Below, piece by piece: positions 17,501-23,946 of a stretch of 64,000 bases of DNA (positions within the stretch are counted from its first letter, which is position 1; every line of letters starts with the position of its first letter). The position numbers were made by a program, and so were the translations under genes. The notes beneath the pieces were generated by a model, which was given only the letters and a program-made list of their open reading frames with translations, had not been told where the DNA came from and did no database searches. Source of the DNA: Candidatus Cacconaster merdequi (GTDB taxonomy: Bacteria; Bacteroidota; Bacteroidia; Bacteroidales; UBA932); the NCBI GenBank assembly GCA_018064345.1, contig JAGHVK010000033.1:1-64000 (forward strand), given 5' to 3'.

Positions 17501-17961
17501 CGGTTGTCGTAGGTGATGTACGGATTGTCCATATCCACCCAGTAACCTATCTGCTCGGTGAGCTTGCGCCACTCAGCGGTATATTTCATAACCTCACGGC
17601 GGCACGCGTTGTTGTAATCATCCACGGACACCTTCTTTCCGATATCTTCCTTCGTGATTCCGAGCATCTTCTCCACTCCGAGCTCCACCGGCAGGCCGTG
17701 TGTGTCCCAGCCGGCACGACGCTCGACGCGATACCCGGTCTGTGTCTTGTAACGGCATATCGCATCTTTTATAGAACGGGCCATAACATGGTGGATTCCA
17801 GGCATTCCGTTGGCAGAAGGCGGACCTTCGTGAAAAATGAAACGGGGAGCACCCTCGCTCATCGAAAGGGTTTCCTTGAATGTGTCATCCTTTTTCCATT
17901 TTTCCAGGATTTCGCGGTTTGTCTCCACGAGGTCGAATTTCTTATGCTCGGTGAACTTCAT
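14593..17961 (-). CDS. ileS: isoleucyl-tRNA synthetase
   Basis: A 1122-aa class I aminoacyl-tRNA synthetase charging tRNA-Ile, with the long form usual in Bacteroidota. The signatures are the HIGH-equivalent PGIHHVMARS near residue 60, the editing domain with TTPWTLPSNTALCVGP near residue 260, a WFDSGSMPYA motif, and the KMSKS-equivalent KMSKRLGNAVNP near residue 690. A tRNA anticodon-binding domain and a long C-terminal domain follow. I chose ATG 17961 because the catalytic domain begins there and the -7 box (minus TATATTTG, 18000-18007) lies 38 nt upstream. It is the first gene of an operon with the DksA-like gene, lspA and the S9 peptidase. Confidence 0.97.
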   Translation of the reverse strand: MKFTEHKKFDLVETNREILEKWKKDDTFKETLSMSEGAPRFIFHEGPPSANGMPGIHHVMARSIKDAICRYKTQTGYRVERRAGWDTHGLPVELGVEKMLGITKEDIGKKVSVDDYNNACRREVMKYTAEWRKLTEQIGYWVDMDNPYITYDNRYIETLWYLLKEIYKKGYLYKGYTIQPYSPAAGTGLSSHELNQPGCYRDVKDTTAVVQFKVVRNETSEFLFEGTDLPVYIIAWTTTPWTLPSNTALCVGPKIEYVCVDSVNPYSKAPARYVVALPLLGAHFNDRNPFTVVGKPFLGTALSGVEYEQLIPWVKCAAGGLRVITGDFVTTEDGTGIVHIAPTFGADDNKVAKQSGVPPMFVLDADGSEQPMVDRTGKLYRIEDMDASFVKERVDIAEYGKYAGRYVKNAYDSSLAPDAPTLDIDICLDLKAQGKAFNIAKHTHSYPHCWRTDKPVLYYPLDSWFIRSTAVQERMIELNKTINWKPESTGSGRFGKWLENLQDWNLSRSRYWGTPLPIWRTEDGSVEKCIGSVAELYEEIEKAVKAGVMPSNPFAEKGFVPGDFSKENYGKIDLHRPYVDNIFLVSDDGRKMVRELDLIDVWFDSGSMPYAQEGLAKLGTPQFGQTADFIAEGVDQTRGWFFTLHAINTMVSDKCAFKSVISNGLVLDKDGNKMSKRLGNAVNPFEALDKFGADSLRWYMLTNAQPWDNLKFDEAGVEEVRRKFFGTLYNTYSFFALYANVDGFNPEVPEVAKENLQEIDLWLVSLLNTLVRKVRAAYEDYDLTNAGRLLQDFVCDDLSNWYVRLNRKRFWGGGMTDSKLAAYQTLYNALKTVAVLAAPIAPFYMDQLYCDLVPAAKSVHFERMPECCEEKVDASLEERMSLAQQCCSMVLALRRKVNIKVRQPLAKIVIPVLDDAVEHQLEKVKKIVLSEVNVKEAEFIHDTTGLITKKIKPNFKTLGKRYGARMKEIASFFTQMDQQTISAIERAGDYTLNLAGGDVALTKEDYQITSEDMPGWLVTSEGTLTVALDVTVTDELRREGIARELINRIQNVRKESGFEVTDRVNVVIEESEKEIADAMSQFSQYVCDQTLAYSVSFSSNLENPVEVEWNDGVIKLSVTKVK

Positions 17962-17999
17962 ATTAGTTTGGGATATGTATATTTTGCGTTTTGAATTTG

Positions 18000-18007
18000 C
18001 AAATATA
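18000..18007 (-). promoter_or_regulatory. -7 box for the ileS operon
   Basis: The minus strand reads TATATTTG. It is back to back with the cvpA -7 box at 18019-18026, only 11 bp away. Confidence 0.6.
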
Positions 18008-18018
18008 CTACAATTCGC

Positions 18019-18026
18019 TAATTTTG
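18019..18026 (+). promoter_or_regulatory. -7 box for cvpA
   Basis: TAATTTTG fits TAnnTTTG, 16 nt before the ATG at 18043, giving a very short leader. Confidence 0.6.
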
Positions 18027-18042
18027 GATAGAATTTTATGCG

Positions 18043-18528
18043 ATGGCCACTATCGATGTAATCATACTTGTCTGCTTCCTTCCTGCGATTTATGTAGGAA
18101 TAAAGAACGGCCTTGTCAGGGAACTGATAAGCCTTTGTGTCGTGTTCGGCGGCATCAAGCTTTCGATAAAGTTCTCTCCCCAGGTTATCGAATGGCTCTC
18201 CTGCCACCTCGGAATGTCTGAATTCTGGGCAAAAGTGACCTCTTTCATCGTGATTTTTCTCGTAGTTGCCATCATTCTCTCCCTCATAGGCAATCTTATT
18301 GACAGAATAATCAAGATTTCGCTCCTCGGATGGCTCAACCGTCTGCTCGGCATCCTGCTGGCAATCGCGCTCTTCGCCATCGTGATTTCAACCGTGATTT
18401 ACTTCTTCGATATGGTCAATACACGGTTGGGCATCATTTCCGCCGAGAAAATTGCCGAATCCAAATTTGTTCCGCTGCTTCTGGACCTTGCCCGTGACAT
18501 TTTTTCCAATTTTGAGCTGAAACCGTAA
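18043..18528 (+). CDS. CvpA family inner-membrane protein
   Basis: A 161-aa protein with four predicted membrane segments (about residues 4-25, 30-50, 65-88 and 98-122). It matches the CvpA family opening DVIILVCFLPAIYVGIKNGLVREL, with the conserved small N-terminal helix and the G-x-x-(R/K)-G-x-x-R-E loop. CvpA was named for colicin V production in E. coli but is a general envelope protein of unclear mechanism. Its position just upstream of a bacteriocin-like locus is probably coincidental, since a terminator at 18547-18576 separates them. Confidence 0.85.
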   Translation: MATIDVIILVCFLPAIYVGIKNGLVRELISLCVVFGGIKLSIKFSPQVIEWLSCHLGMSEFWAKVTSFIVIFLVVAIILSLIGNLIDRIIKISLLGWLNRLLGILLAIALFAIVISTVIYFFDMVNTRLGIISAEKIAESKFVPLLLDLARDIFSNFELKP

Positions 18529-18546
18529 AATATTGATTTCAGCATT

Positions 18547-18576
18547 TTTCCTGCCTCCTGCAGGAAATTGTTTTTT
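18547..18576 (+). terminator. rho-independent terminator after cvpA
   Basis: A perfect 8-bp stem TTTCCTGC / GCAGGAAA with loop CTCCT is followed by TTGTTTTTT. Confidence 0.85.
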
Positions 18577-18639
18577 CGTACCGTTCATTTCGGAGTGAAT
18601 GGCTGACCTTTGCATTCGGAAATCAAACCGGAGCAAACG

Positions 18640-18798
18640 ATGGAATCTTTCGAAAAAACGATAAAACCTCTGACCGACCTCGACCTGACTGCGGAATATC
18701 TTTTACCCGACACACCCGTGGTCTCTCTAATTCTCAATTATCTGATATGTCTTGCTACTGTTCTGCTGTCAATCAGGTCGGTCTTTTTATTTCTCTGA
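18640..18798 (+). CDS. small single-pass membrane protein, candidate immunity protein
   Basis: A 52-aa reading frame (MESFEKTIKPLTDLDLTAEY...) with a polar N-terminus and a hydrophobic C-terminal segment (about residues 27-52, LILNYLICLATVLLSIRSVF) that could span the membrane. I know no family for it. It lies between the cvpA terminator and the C39 exporter of the two-peptide bacteriocin-like locus, on the same strand. Class IIb bacteriocins need a small membrane immunity protein and no other candidate is visible in the locus, so that role is plausible. It is inference only, and the frame could be non-coding. Confidence 0.4.
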   Translation: MESFEKTIKPLTDLDLTAEYLLPDTPVVSLILNYLICLATVLLSIRSVFLFL

Positions 18799-18802
18799 CG
18801 AA

Positions 18803-18873
18803 GGAAGGGGCCGGGTGAAGTTGGTTGTCTCAAGGGCAAGGAGACGTGTGAGGTAGATGGTCCCTTCCGTTTT
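18803..18873 (+). terminator. nested hairpin before the exporter gene (terminator or structured leader)
   Basis: GGAAGGGGCC (18803-18812) pairs with GGTCCCTTCC (18859-18868) with one G-T pair. It encloses a small GTCTC/GAGAC hairpin (18827-18845) and is followed by GTTTTC. It could end transcription from 18640-18798 or control read-through into the exporter. Confidence 0.45.
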
Positions 18874-18929
18874 CATATATCAACAACGAGCCGGGGCGCC
18901 CTCTCCGGCAAATTCCAGATAGAAACGAT

Positions 18930-20993
18930 ATGAAGAAAACTGTACGGCAACACGACATAACCGACTGTGCCTCCGCCTGCATAGCATCCATTACAAGGCA
19001 CTTCGGCAAATACATCCCTCTTACACTGATACGGGAGGCGTCAGGCACATCTTCCGCCGGAACATCAATCAAGGGAATCATTGATGCCTGCACGGCCCTC
19101 GGCCTTGTGGCAAAGGCCTACAAGTCGGACACAGGCGACATTGCAGTTCTCCGCAGCACTCCGCTGCCGGTCATTCTGCACGTACTTACAAAAGAGGGAG
19201 ACCTCCATTTCGTGGTGCTGTATGGAATCGGCAGACGGAGAGTCAGGGTTATGGACCCTGCCTCAGGAACAATGAAAAGAATGTCATTCAAGGAGCTGAA
19301 GGATATATGGAGCGGATTTGTGGTAACCGTCCACCCGTCGGACAAGTTCAAGGAATTGTCCGCAGGAAGGAAGGGCGGCTCCGTCCTCCGGTATGCCGGA
19401 CTGCTCTCCCGCAGGGAATATGCCGCTATGGTTTCAGGCACTCTGGCCTACACAATGGCAGGAATCTGCATTTCGCTCTTCCTGCAGCACATAATTGACA
19501 ACGTGATTCCGGCTCATGACCCGCATGAACTTGTCCGTGCCTGTACCCTGATGGCCGCACTTATGGTATCAGCCATACTGATGGGCTATGAAAGGATACG
19601 TTACTCCCTCAAAGTGAATATCAAGATGGATTGCAGGCTGATGCTCGGCTACCTCGACCACCTGTTCCATCTTCCCGTAGGCTTCTTCTCCCACAGAGGT
19701 GCGGGAGAACTCCATTCCAGACTGGACGATGCATCGAAGATCAGGGCGTTCCTCGCCGACGGCATAATAACCGCCGTCACGGGAATAACGATGATATGCC
19801 TTTCCTTCGTGCTGATGTTCGTCTTCCATCGCAAGCTGGCGCTGCTCATCCTGCTGTTCATTCCTGTTTACCTTTTTCTCTACTCAATCGCTGACAGAGT
19901 GAACAGAAAAGTGAACCGCGAGGTAATCGAGAGTTCTTCCGCTTTTGAGGAGAAAGTAGTGGAAGGTATCAGCGCCGCAAGGCTCATCCGGCACTTCGGA
20001 AGCGAAGGAACCATTTTCAGCGGAATAGAGAAAAAATATGTGGCTCTGTCCGACAAACTCTTCAAGGGAGGCAGATGTGTCGGAATCTTTGCCTCTGCCG
20101 CAGACGCCCTTTCAAAACTGATGACGGTAGCCCTGCTGACCGCAGGCTCCATATTCATATTCGAAGGCAGCCTGAGTATCGGAGAACTCGTATCTTTCTA
20201 TGCACTCACGGCATTGTTCGCCTCTCCCATCAGCCAGATCATCGACCTGAACGGCCGGTACACCGAGGCGAAGATTTCCGCGGAAAGGCTTGAGGACATC
20301 ACCCTGCTCTCAAGGGAGGATGCCACAGCCTGCGCCACACTCCCGTTCCGTGAAGGCGAGGATATCATATTCGAAAACGTATCATTCTCATACCCCGGAT
20401 GTCCCGCCCTGCTGGAAAGATTCAACGCAGTGATACCTCACGGAAAGATAACTGCAATACAAGGTGAATCCGGCTGCGGCAAAAGCACGCTTGCCTCACT
20501 CCTGATGCGTGACTACACCCTTCACGAAGGCAAGATATTCCTTGGTGGGACTGACATCAGCCTGATAGCTCTTGATGAATGGAGACGTGCTGCATCCATC
20601 ATACATCAGGAGCCGGAGATGCTCAACCGCAGTATTCTCGACAACATCTGCTGCCTGGAAAAATCGCCTGATATCAAAAGGGTTGCATCCATTCTTGAAG
20701 ACCTCGGCCTGCACGACTTCATAACCGCACTCCCAATGGGACTGCTGACCCCGATAGGAGAAAGAGGCTGCACCCTCTCAGGAGGCCAGAAGCAAAGGAT
20801 AGCTCTTGCCAGGGCTCTTTACCGTGACCCTGAAATACTCATACTTGACGAAGCCACATCCTCTCTTGACAACGTATCCCAGAAATATGTGCTTGACAAG
20901 ATTGTCAGGTTGCGCGATGCTGGAAAAACAATAGTGATGATAACCCACAAAACCGACAACATTGCAATTGCCGATAACATAATCAGACTATAA
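18930..20993 (+). CDS. C39 peptidase-containing ABC exporter (PCAT)
   Basis: A 687-aa bacteriocin-type exporter that cleaves double-glycine leaders and exports the mature peptide. The N-terminal C39 peptidase spans residues 1-130 with Gln 7, catalytic Cys 13 (HDITDCASACIAS), His 93 (DLHFVVLYG) and Asp 109 (VMDPASG). All catalytic positions are present, so it is predicted active. The transmembrane domain spans about 155-460 with six helices. In the ATPase, Walker A GESGCGKST is at about 512, signature LSGGQKQR at about 616 and Walker B EILILDEATSSLD at about 640. It is followed within 70 bp by two GG-leader peptides and then by TolC and HlyD genes, a complete type I-like path across both membranes. 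Confidence 0.95.
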   Translation: MKKTVRQHDITDCASACIASITRHFGKYIPLTLIREASGTSSAGTSIKGIIDACTALGLVAKAYKSDTGDIAVLRSTPLPVILHVLTKEGDLHFVVLYGIGRRRVRVMDPASGTMKRMSFKELKDIWSGFVVTVHPSDKFKELSAGRKGGSVLRYAGLLSRREYAAMVSGTLAYTMAGICISLFLQHIIDNVIPAHDPHELVRACTLMAALMVSAILMGYERIRYSLKVNIKMDCRLMLGYLDHLFHLPVGFFSHRGAGELHSRLDDASKIRAFLADGIITAVTGITMICLSFVLMFVFHRKLALLILLFIPVYLFLYSIADRVNRKVNREVIESSSAFEEKVVEGISAARLIRHFGSEGTIFSGIEKKYVALSDKLFKGGRCVGIFASAADALSKLMTVALLTAGSIFIFEGSLSIGELVSFYALTALFASPISQIIDLNGRYTEAKISAERLEDITLLSREDATACATLPFREGEDIIFENVSFSYPGCPALLERFNAVIPHGKITAIQGESGCGKSTLASLLMRDYTLHEGKIFLGGTDISLIALDEWRRAASIIHQEPEMLNRSILDNICCLEKSPDIKRVASILEDLGLHDFITALPMGLLTPIGERGCTLSGGQKQRIALARALYRDPEILILDEATSSLDNVSQKYVLDKIVRLRDAGKTIVMITHKTDNIAIADNIIRL

Positions 20994-21001
20994 GGGCGCA
21001 C

Positions 21002-21040
21002 TTATACAGGTAACTGCCGCCACCTGAAAGAGCGGTATAA
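21002..21040 (+). other. hairpin ahead of the first peptide gene
   Basis: TTATAC (21002-21007) pairs with GTATAA (21035-21040), and inside it AGGT pairs with ACCT. It lies in the 66-bp gap between the exporter stop and the first precursor ATG. It may be an mRNA processing or stability element that raises precursor levels over exporter levels; this is inference. Confidence 0.3.
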
Positions 21041-21059
21041 CTTAAAATCAACACCAAAA

Positions 21060-21257
21060 ATGGAAGAAACAATGATTTTGAAGGGCTTGCGAGAGGTGAC
21101 TTCTTCCGAGCTTCAGATGCGTGGAGGTGCCAAGAAAAGCACCTTTTCACAGATTGTCGACAAAATCCGCAATTTCATCGACTTTCTGTCGGATTACATT
21201 CCTCAGATAATCAAGGGGTTCACTGACGGACTCACAGGCGTTCCACTTCTCAGATAA
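21060..21257 (+). CDS. double-glycine-leader bacteriocin-like precursor, peptide 1
   Basis: A 65-aa precursor. The leader is residues 1-23 and ends MRGG, with the pattern G9-L-x-x-V13-x-x-S16-E17 that C39 peptidases recognise upstream of GG. The predicted mature peptide is 42 residues, starting AKKSTFSQIVDK, with an amphipathic helix (IVDKIRNFIDFLSDYIPQII) and then G-F-T-D-G at mature positions 30-34, a GxxxG motif. There are no cysteines in the mature part and no modification enzyme nearby, so an unmodified helical peptide is expected. A later in-frame ATG at 21072 would shorten the leader to 19. It lies directly after the C39 exporter and 10 bp before peptide 2. Confidence 0.85.
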   Translation: MEETMILKGLREVTSSELQMRGGAKKSTFSQIVDKIRNFIDFLSDYIPQIIKGFTDGLTGVPLLR

Positions 21258-21262
21258 GGAGG
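21256..21262 (+). promoter_or_regulatory. strong Shine-Dalgarno before peptide 2
   Basis: AAGGAGG lies 5 nt before the ATG at 21268 and overlaps the TAA of peptide 1 (21255-21257). A strong SD is rare among the other genes in this window, which suggests translational tuning of the second peptide. Confidence 0.7.
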
Positions 21263-21267
21263 TTGTC

Positions 21268-21447
21268 ATGGATGGAAGATTTAACAGCGGGCTCACTCCC
21301 GTCGGAATGTCGGAATGTGCCTTCATATTAGGTGGCGTGGACAAGAGAGCGCAGGATGCGCTTTACACAATCGGTTACATCATCGGAATGGTTGTCAAAT
21401 TTGTCGTAGCTCTTTTCTCTTTCAACAAAACTAAGGAAGTACTCTAA
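21268..21447 (+). CDS. double-glycine-leader bacteriocin-like precursor, peptide 2
   Basis: A 59-aa precursor with a leader of 23 residues, MDGRFNSGLTPVGMSE then CAFILGG, the same length as that of peptide 1 and sharing the G-L-x-x-V-x-x-S-E pattern. The predicted mature peptide is 36 residues, starting VDKRAQDALYTIG. It is strongly hydrophobic in the middle, has G-Y-I-I-G at mature positions 13-17 (GxxxG), and ends in a lysine-containing tail (NKTKEVL). One hydrophobic and one amphipathic GxxxG peptide, encoded side by side, is the hallmark of class IIb two-peptide bacteriocins. The only cysteine is in the leader. It is easily missed because of its size. Confidence 0.82.
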   Translation: MDGRFNSGLTPVGMSECAFILGGVDKRAQDALYTIGYIIGMVVKFVVALFSFNKTKEVL

Positions 21448-21452
21448 ACGTC

Positions 21453-21478
21453 TGGCCTTCTCCGCAGGGGGAAGGCCA
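21453..21478 (+). terminator. hairpin after the peptide genes
   Basis: An 11-bp stem TGGCCTTCTCC / GGGGAAGGCCA with one G-T pair and loop GCAG lies 5 nt after the peptide 2 stop. Only a weak T run follows, so partial termination or transcript stabilisation is likely, giving less TolC and HlyD mRNA than peptide mRNA. Confidence 0.6.
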
Positions 21479-21503
21479 TTCTAACAACCATAACCAGTTT
21501 GAA

Positions 21504-22772
21504 ATGAAACTGTTTCATATTTCCTTGACACTGCTGCTCACGACGATATCAACATTTTGCTGGGCACAGGTCTGGACTCTTGACGAGTGTCTCAGACATT
21601 CGCTTGCCAACAACCGGCAGATAAAGCTGCAACGTCTGGAATCCGACCGGTTGCACACACAGGTCCGTGCCGGGTACCTTGACATGCTCCCTGCACTCTC
21701 TTTCACCTTCAGCGACAGTTTCGGGTGGAAGAAGGCCTTCTCCGGTGACAACAACCCCACATTCGACTTTACAGGCAGCCTCACACTCTTCCACGGTCTT
21801 TCCGCCCATTGGAAATGCAGGACAGCTGAAGATGCGTACGAAATATCCAGGCTCGAAGAGAGCGGAATGGAGGAGGACCTGACTATTGAGACCATCGAGG
21901 CATACCTGCAACTGGGTCAGAGTTACCAGCAGCTCGAATACGCACGGAGCGGATATGAGTCGTCCCTGCGTGAATCAGAAAGGACGAATCTTCTGGTTGA
22001 GAGCGGGTTGCAGCCATTGAGCGCACGCTATCAGATTGAATCTCAATTATCTGCTGACAGGGCCGCCGTCGTCGAAGCCGAGAGTGCCATCAAGAGCCGC
22101 ACGCTCGAACTCTGCCAGTTGATGGACGTACCATATTCTGAAAATTTCGTCATCGACCTGTACGGTCCTGAAAGTGACACCCTGGCAGCTCCCTCAACCT
22201 GTCCGTCAGGTTTCGTGGAAAAGGTTGCACTTCGGAACCCCAAATATATCGGATGCCTCACAGCCATCCGGCAGAACCGGAATCTCCACAAGCAAAGCAT
22301 CGCTATGCTGTCACCTGAGATCTCTTTTGTCGCCGGTTACTCGGCATCTCTCGGTCCATCTTCCCACAGACTCGGGGACTCTTTCGGAATAAGCATATCA
22401 CTTCCGATATGTGGAGCCTGGCAGCATCTTGCAAAGGTACAGGAAGCGAAAATCGGGATAAGGAAGGCCGAAACGGAAGCCGGGAGAGTACGAAGGGAGA
22501 TAGAATCACTTTTGGAAAAGATTACGATTGAAACGGAAAACTGCTATGGGAAAGCCTTGGCTGCACGTGATGCCCTCAAGGCGAGCGAGGAACTTATGCG
22601 GACAAGTGAGCTCAAATACAGCCGCGGGCTGATGACAGCGACCGACTATCTTCTTTCCAGAAATGAATTGGACAAGGCTCGCAGCACATTTCTCAAGGAG
22701 AAATGGCAGTACCTGTTCCGTTCAAGAATCATCGAGTACTATATGACACGTTATTGTGATGAACAAGGATAA
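21504..22772 (+). CDS. TolC family outer-membrane efflux protein
   Basis: A 422-aa outer-membrane channel of the OEP family. A signal peptide covers residues 1-22 (ending TFCWAQ). The first OEP repeat begins WTLDECLRHSLANNRQIKLQRLE and a long coiled coil runs about 130-210. The second repeat starts FVEKVALRNPKYIGCLTAIRQN and its coiled coil ends with the typical RSRIIEYYMTRY. It should form the outer-membrane exit duct for the peptide exporter, docking on the HlyD protein encoded next. The start is fixed by the signal peptide. Its stop overlaps the start of the HlyD gene, so the two are translationally coupled. Confidence 0.92.
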   Translation: MKLFHISLTLLLTTISTFCWAQVWTLDECLRHSLANNRQIKLQRLESDRLHTQVRAGYLDMLPALSFTFSDSFGWKKAFSGDNNPTFDFTGSLTLFHGLSAHWKCRTAEDAYEISRLEESGMEEDLTIETIEAYLQLGQSYQQLEYARSGYESSLRESERTNLLVESGLQPLSARYQIESQLSADRAAVVEAESAIKSRTLELCQLMDVPYSENFVIDLYGPESDTLAAPSTCPSGFVEKVALRNPKYIGCLTAIRQNRNLHKQSIAMLSPEISFVAGYSASLGPSSHRLGDSFGISISLPICGAWQHLAKVQEAKIGIRKAETEAGRVRREIESLLEKITIETENCYGKALAARDALKASEELMRTSELKYSRGLMTATDYLLSRNELDKARSTFLKEKWQYLFRSRIIEYYMTRYCDEQG

Positions 22773-23946
22773 AAAAAAGAAAAGGACGGTATTTGCCGCA
22801 GCCATTGTCATAGCTGCTGCACTTTTATTCTTCCGCAAGGGGGACTCCGCAATCGAAGTCACTGTCTCTCAAGCGAAGAGTGGCATAATCGAGGACGCTG
22901 TCCCGGCAAGTGGGAAAGTGCGGCCCATTGTGGAGGTCAAGATATCTCCGGACGTATCCGGGGAGATTGTTGAATTGAACTGCCAGGAAGGTGACACCGT
23001 CTCGAAGGGAGATGTCATAATCCGTATCCGCGAGGATCTCTATGTCTCTCAAGTAGAGCAGGCAGAGGCTGCACTGCGGTCTATGGAAGCTGAACTCCGG
23101 CGACAGGAGGCAGAGTGTGAGCAGGCCCGGGTGAACCTCACCCGTACAGAATACTTATACAATAACAACGCTGTCTCACTTTCTGAATATGAAGCAGCTT
23201 CTGCCGAAGCGGAAGTAATGGCGGAAAGAGTGAATGCCGCAAAGTTCGGAGTCCTCAACAGTGAAGCGCAACTGCGCGAGACTCAGGAGAATCTCAAGAA
23301 AACCACCATTCTGGCCCCTATGTCAGGAATAATATCCCGGCTGTTTGTTGAAAAAGGGGAACGGGTGGTGGGAACAAGCCAGATGGCAGGGACCGAGATG
23401 CTCAGGATAGCGGACTTCAGCCGGATGGAAGCGATAGTGGACGTCGGAGAAAGCGACATTGTCCGTCTGAGGTGCGGAGACAGCGCAGAAGTCGCAGTTG
23501 ATGCCTATCCGGACAGTAAATTCCGCGGCATAGTGACACAAATTGCAAATTCGGCAAAAAATATTGGTACAACCTTCGAGCAAGTTACTAACTTTGAGGT
23601 CCGGATTGAGATAGTCGGCCGGATGTGGGGCGAAGCGCCCTCGCCGGTGCTGCTTCCCGGTATGTCAGCTACGGTATCCATCAACACGCAACCTTCTGAT
23701 GAGTGCATCACAGTACCGTTGGAAAGTGTGTTCACCGACAGAGGAAAGACTTTCGTATGGGTGGTTGGCGAAGACAGCAAAGTATCTGCGAGGCAGATAC
23801 ATACCGGAATGCAGGACCTCAACGGAATTGAGGTGAAAAGCGGAATAGAAGAGGGAGAGACCCTCGTCACCGGACCGCCTCAGGCCGTGGACAACACTCT
23901 TTCCGAAAGTTGTAAGGTTAAATTGGCAAACTCCAGCAAGAGATGA
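22759..23946 (+). CDS. HlyD/MFP family periplasmic adaptor
   Basis: A 395-aa membrane fusion protein. A cytoplasmic lysine-rich start (MNKDKKKKR) is followed by one transmembrane anchor (about 10-25). The biotinyl-lipoyl half (VEVKISPDVSGEIVELNCQEGDTVSKGDVI) flanks a coiled-coil hairpin (about 95-180), followed by the second lipoyl half (TILAPMSGIISRLFVEKGERV) and the beta-barrel part. It bridges the inner-membrane C39 exporter and the TolC channel. ATG 22759 is preferred over GTG 22756. It overlaps the upstream gene by 14 nt and the downstream tsaB by 4 nt (ATGA). Confidence 0.92.
   Translation: MNKDKKKKRTVFAAAIVIAAALLFFRKGDSAIEVTVSQAKSGIIEDAVPASGKVRPIVEVKISPDVSGEIVELNCQEGDTVSKGDVIIRIREDLYVSQVEQAEAALRSMEAELRRQEAECEQARVNLTRTEYLYNNNAVSLSEYEAASAEAEVMAERVNAAKFGVLNSEAQLRETQENLKKTTILAPMSGIISRLFVEKGERVVGTSQMAGTEMLRIADFSRMEAIVDVGESDIVRLRCGDSAEVAVDAYPDSKFRGIVTQIANSAKNIGTTFEQVTNFEVRIEIVGRMWGEAPSPVLLPGMSATVSINTQPSDECITVPLESVFTDRGKTFVWVVGEDSKVSARQIHTGMQDLNGIEVKSGIEEGETLVTGPPQAVDNTLSESCKVKLANSSKR

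Noticed and set aside
17962-18207. 82-codon upstream extension of ileS
   Set aside because: It crosses the ileS -7 box and the start of divergent cvpA, and has no synthetase similarity.
18043-18528. cvpA as part of the bacteriocin locus because of its historical name
   Set aside because: It has its own promoter and a strong terminator before the locus, and CvpA is a general envelope protein.
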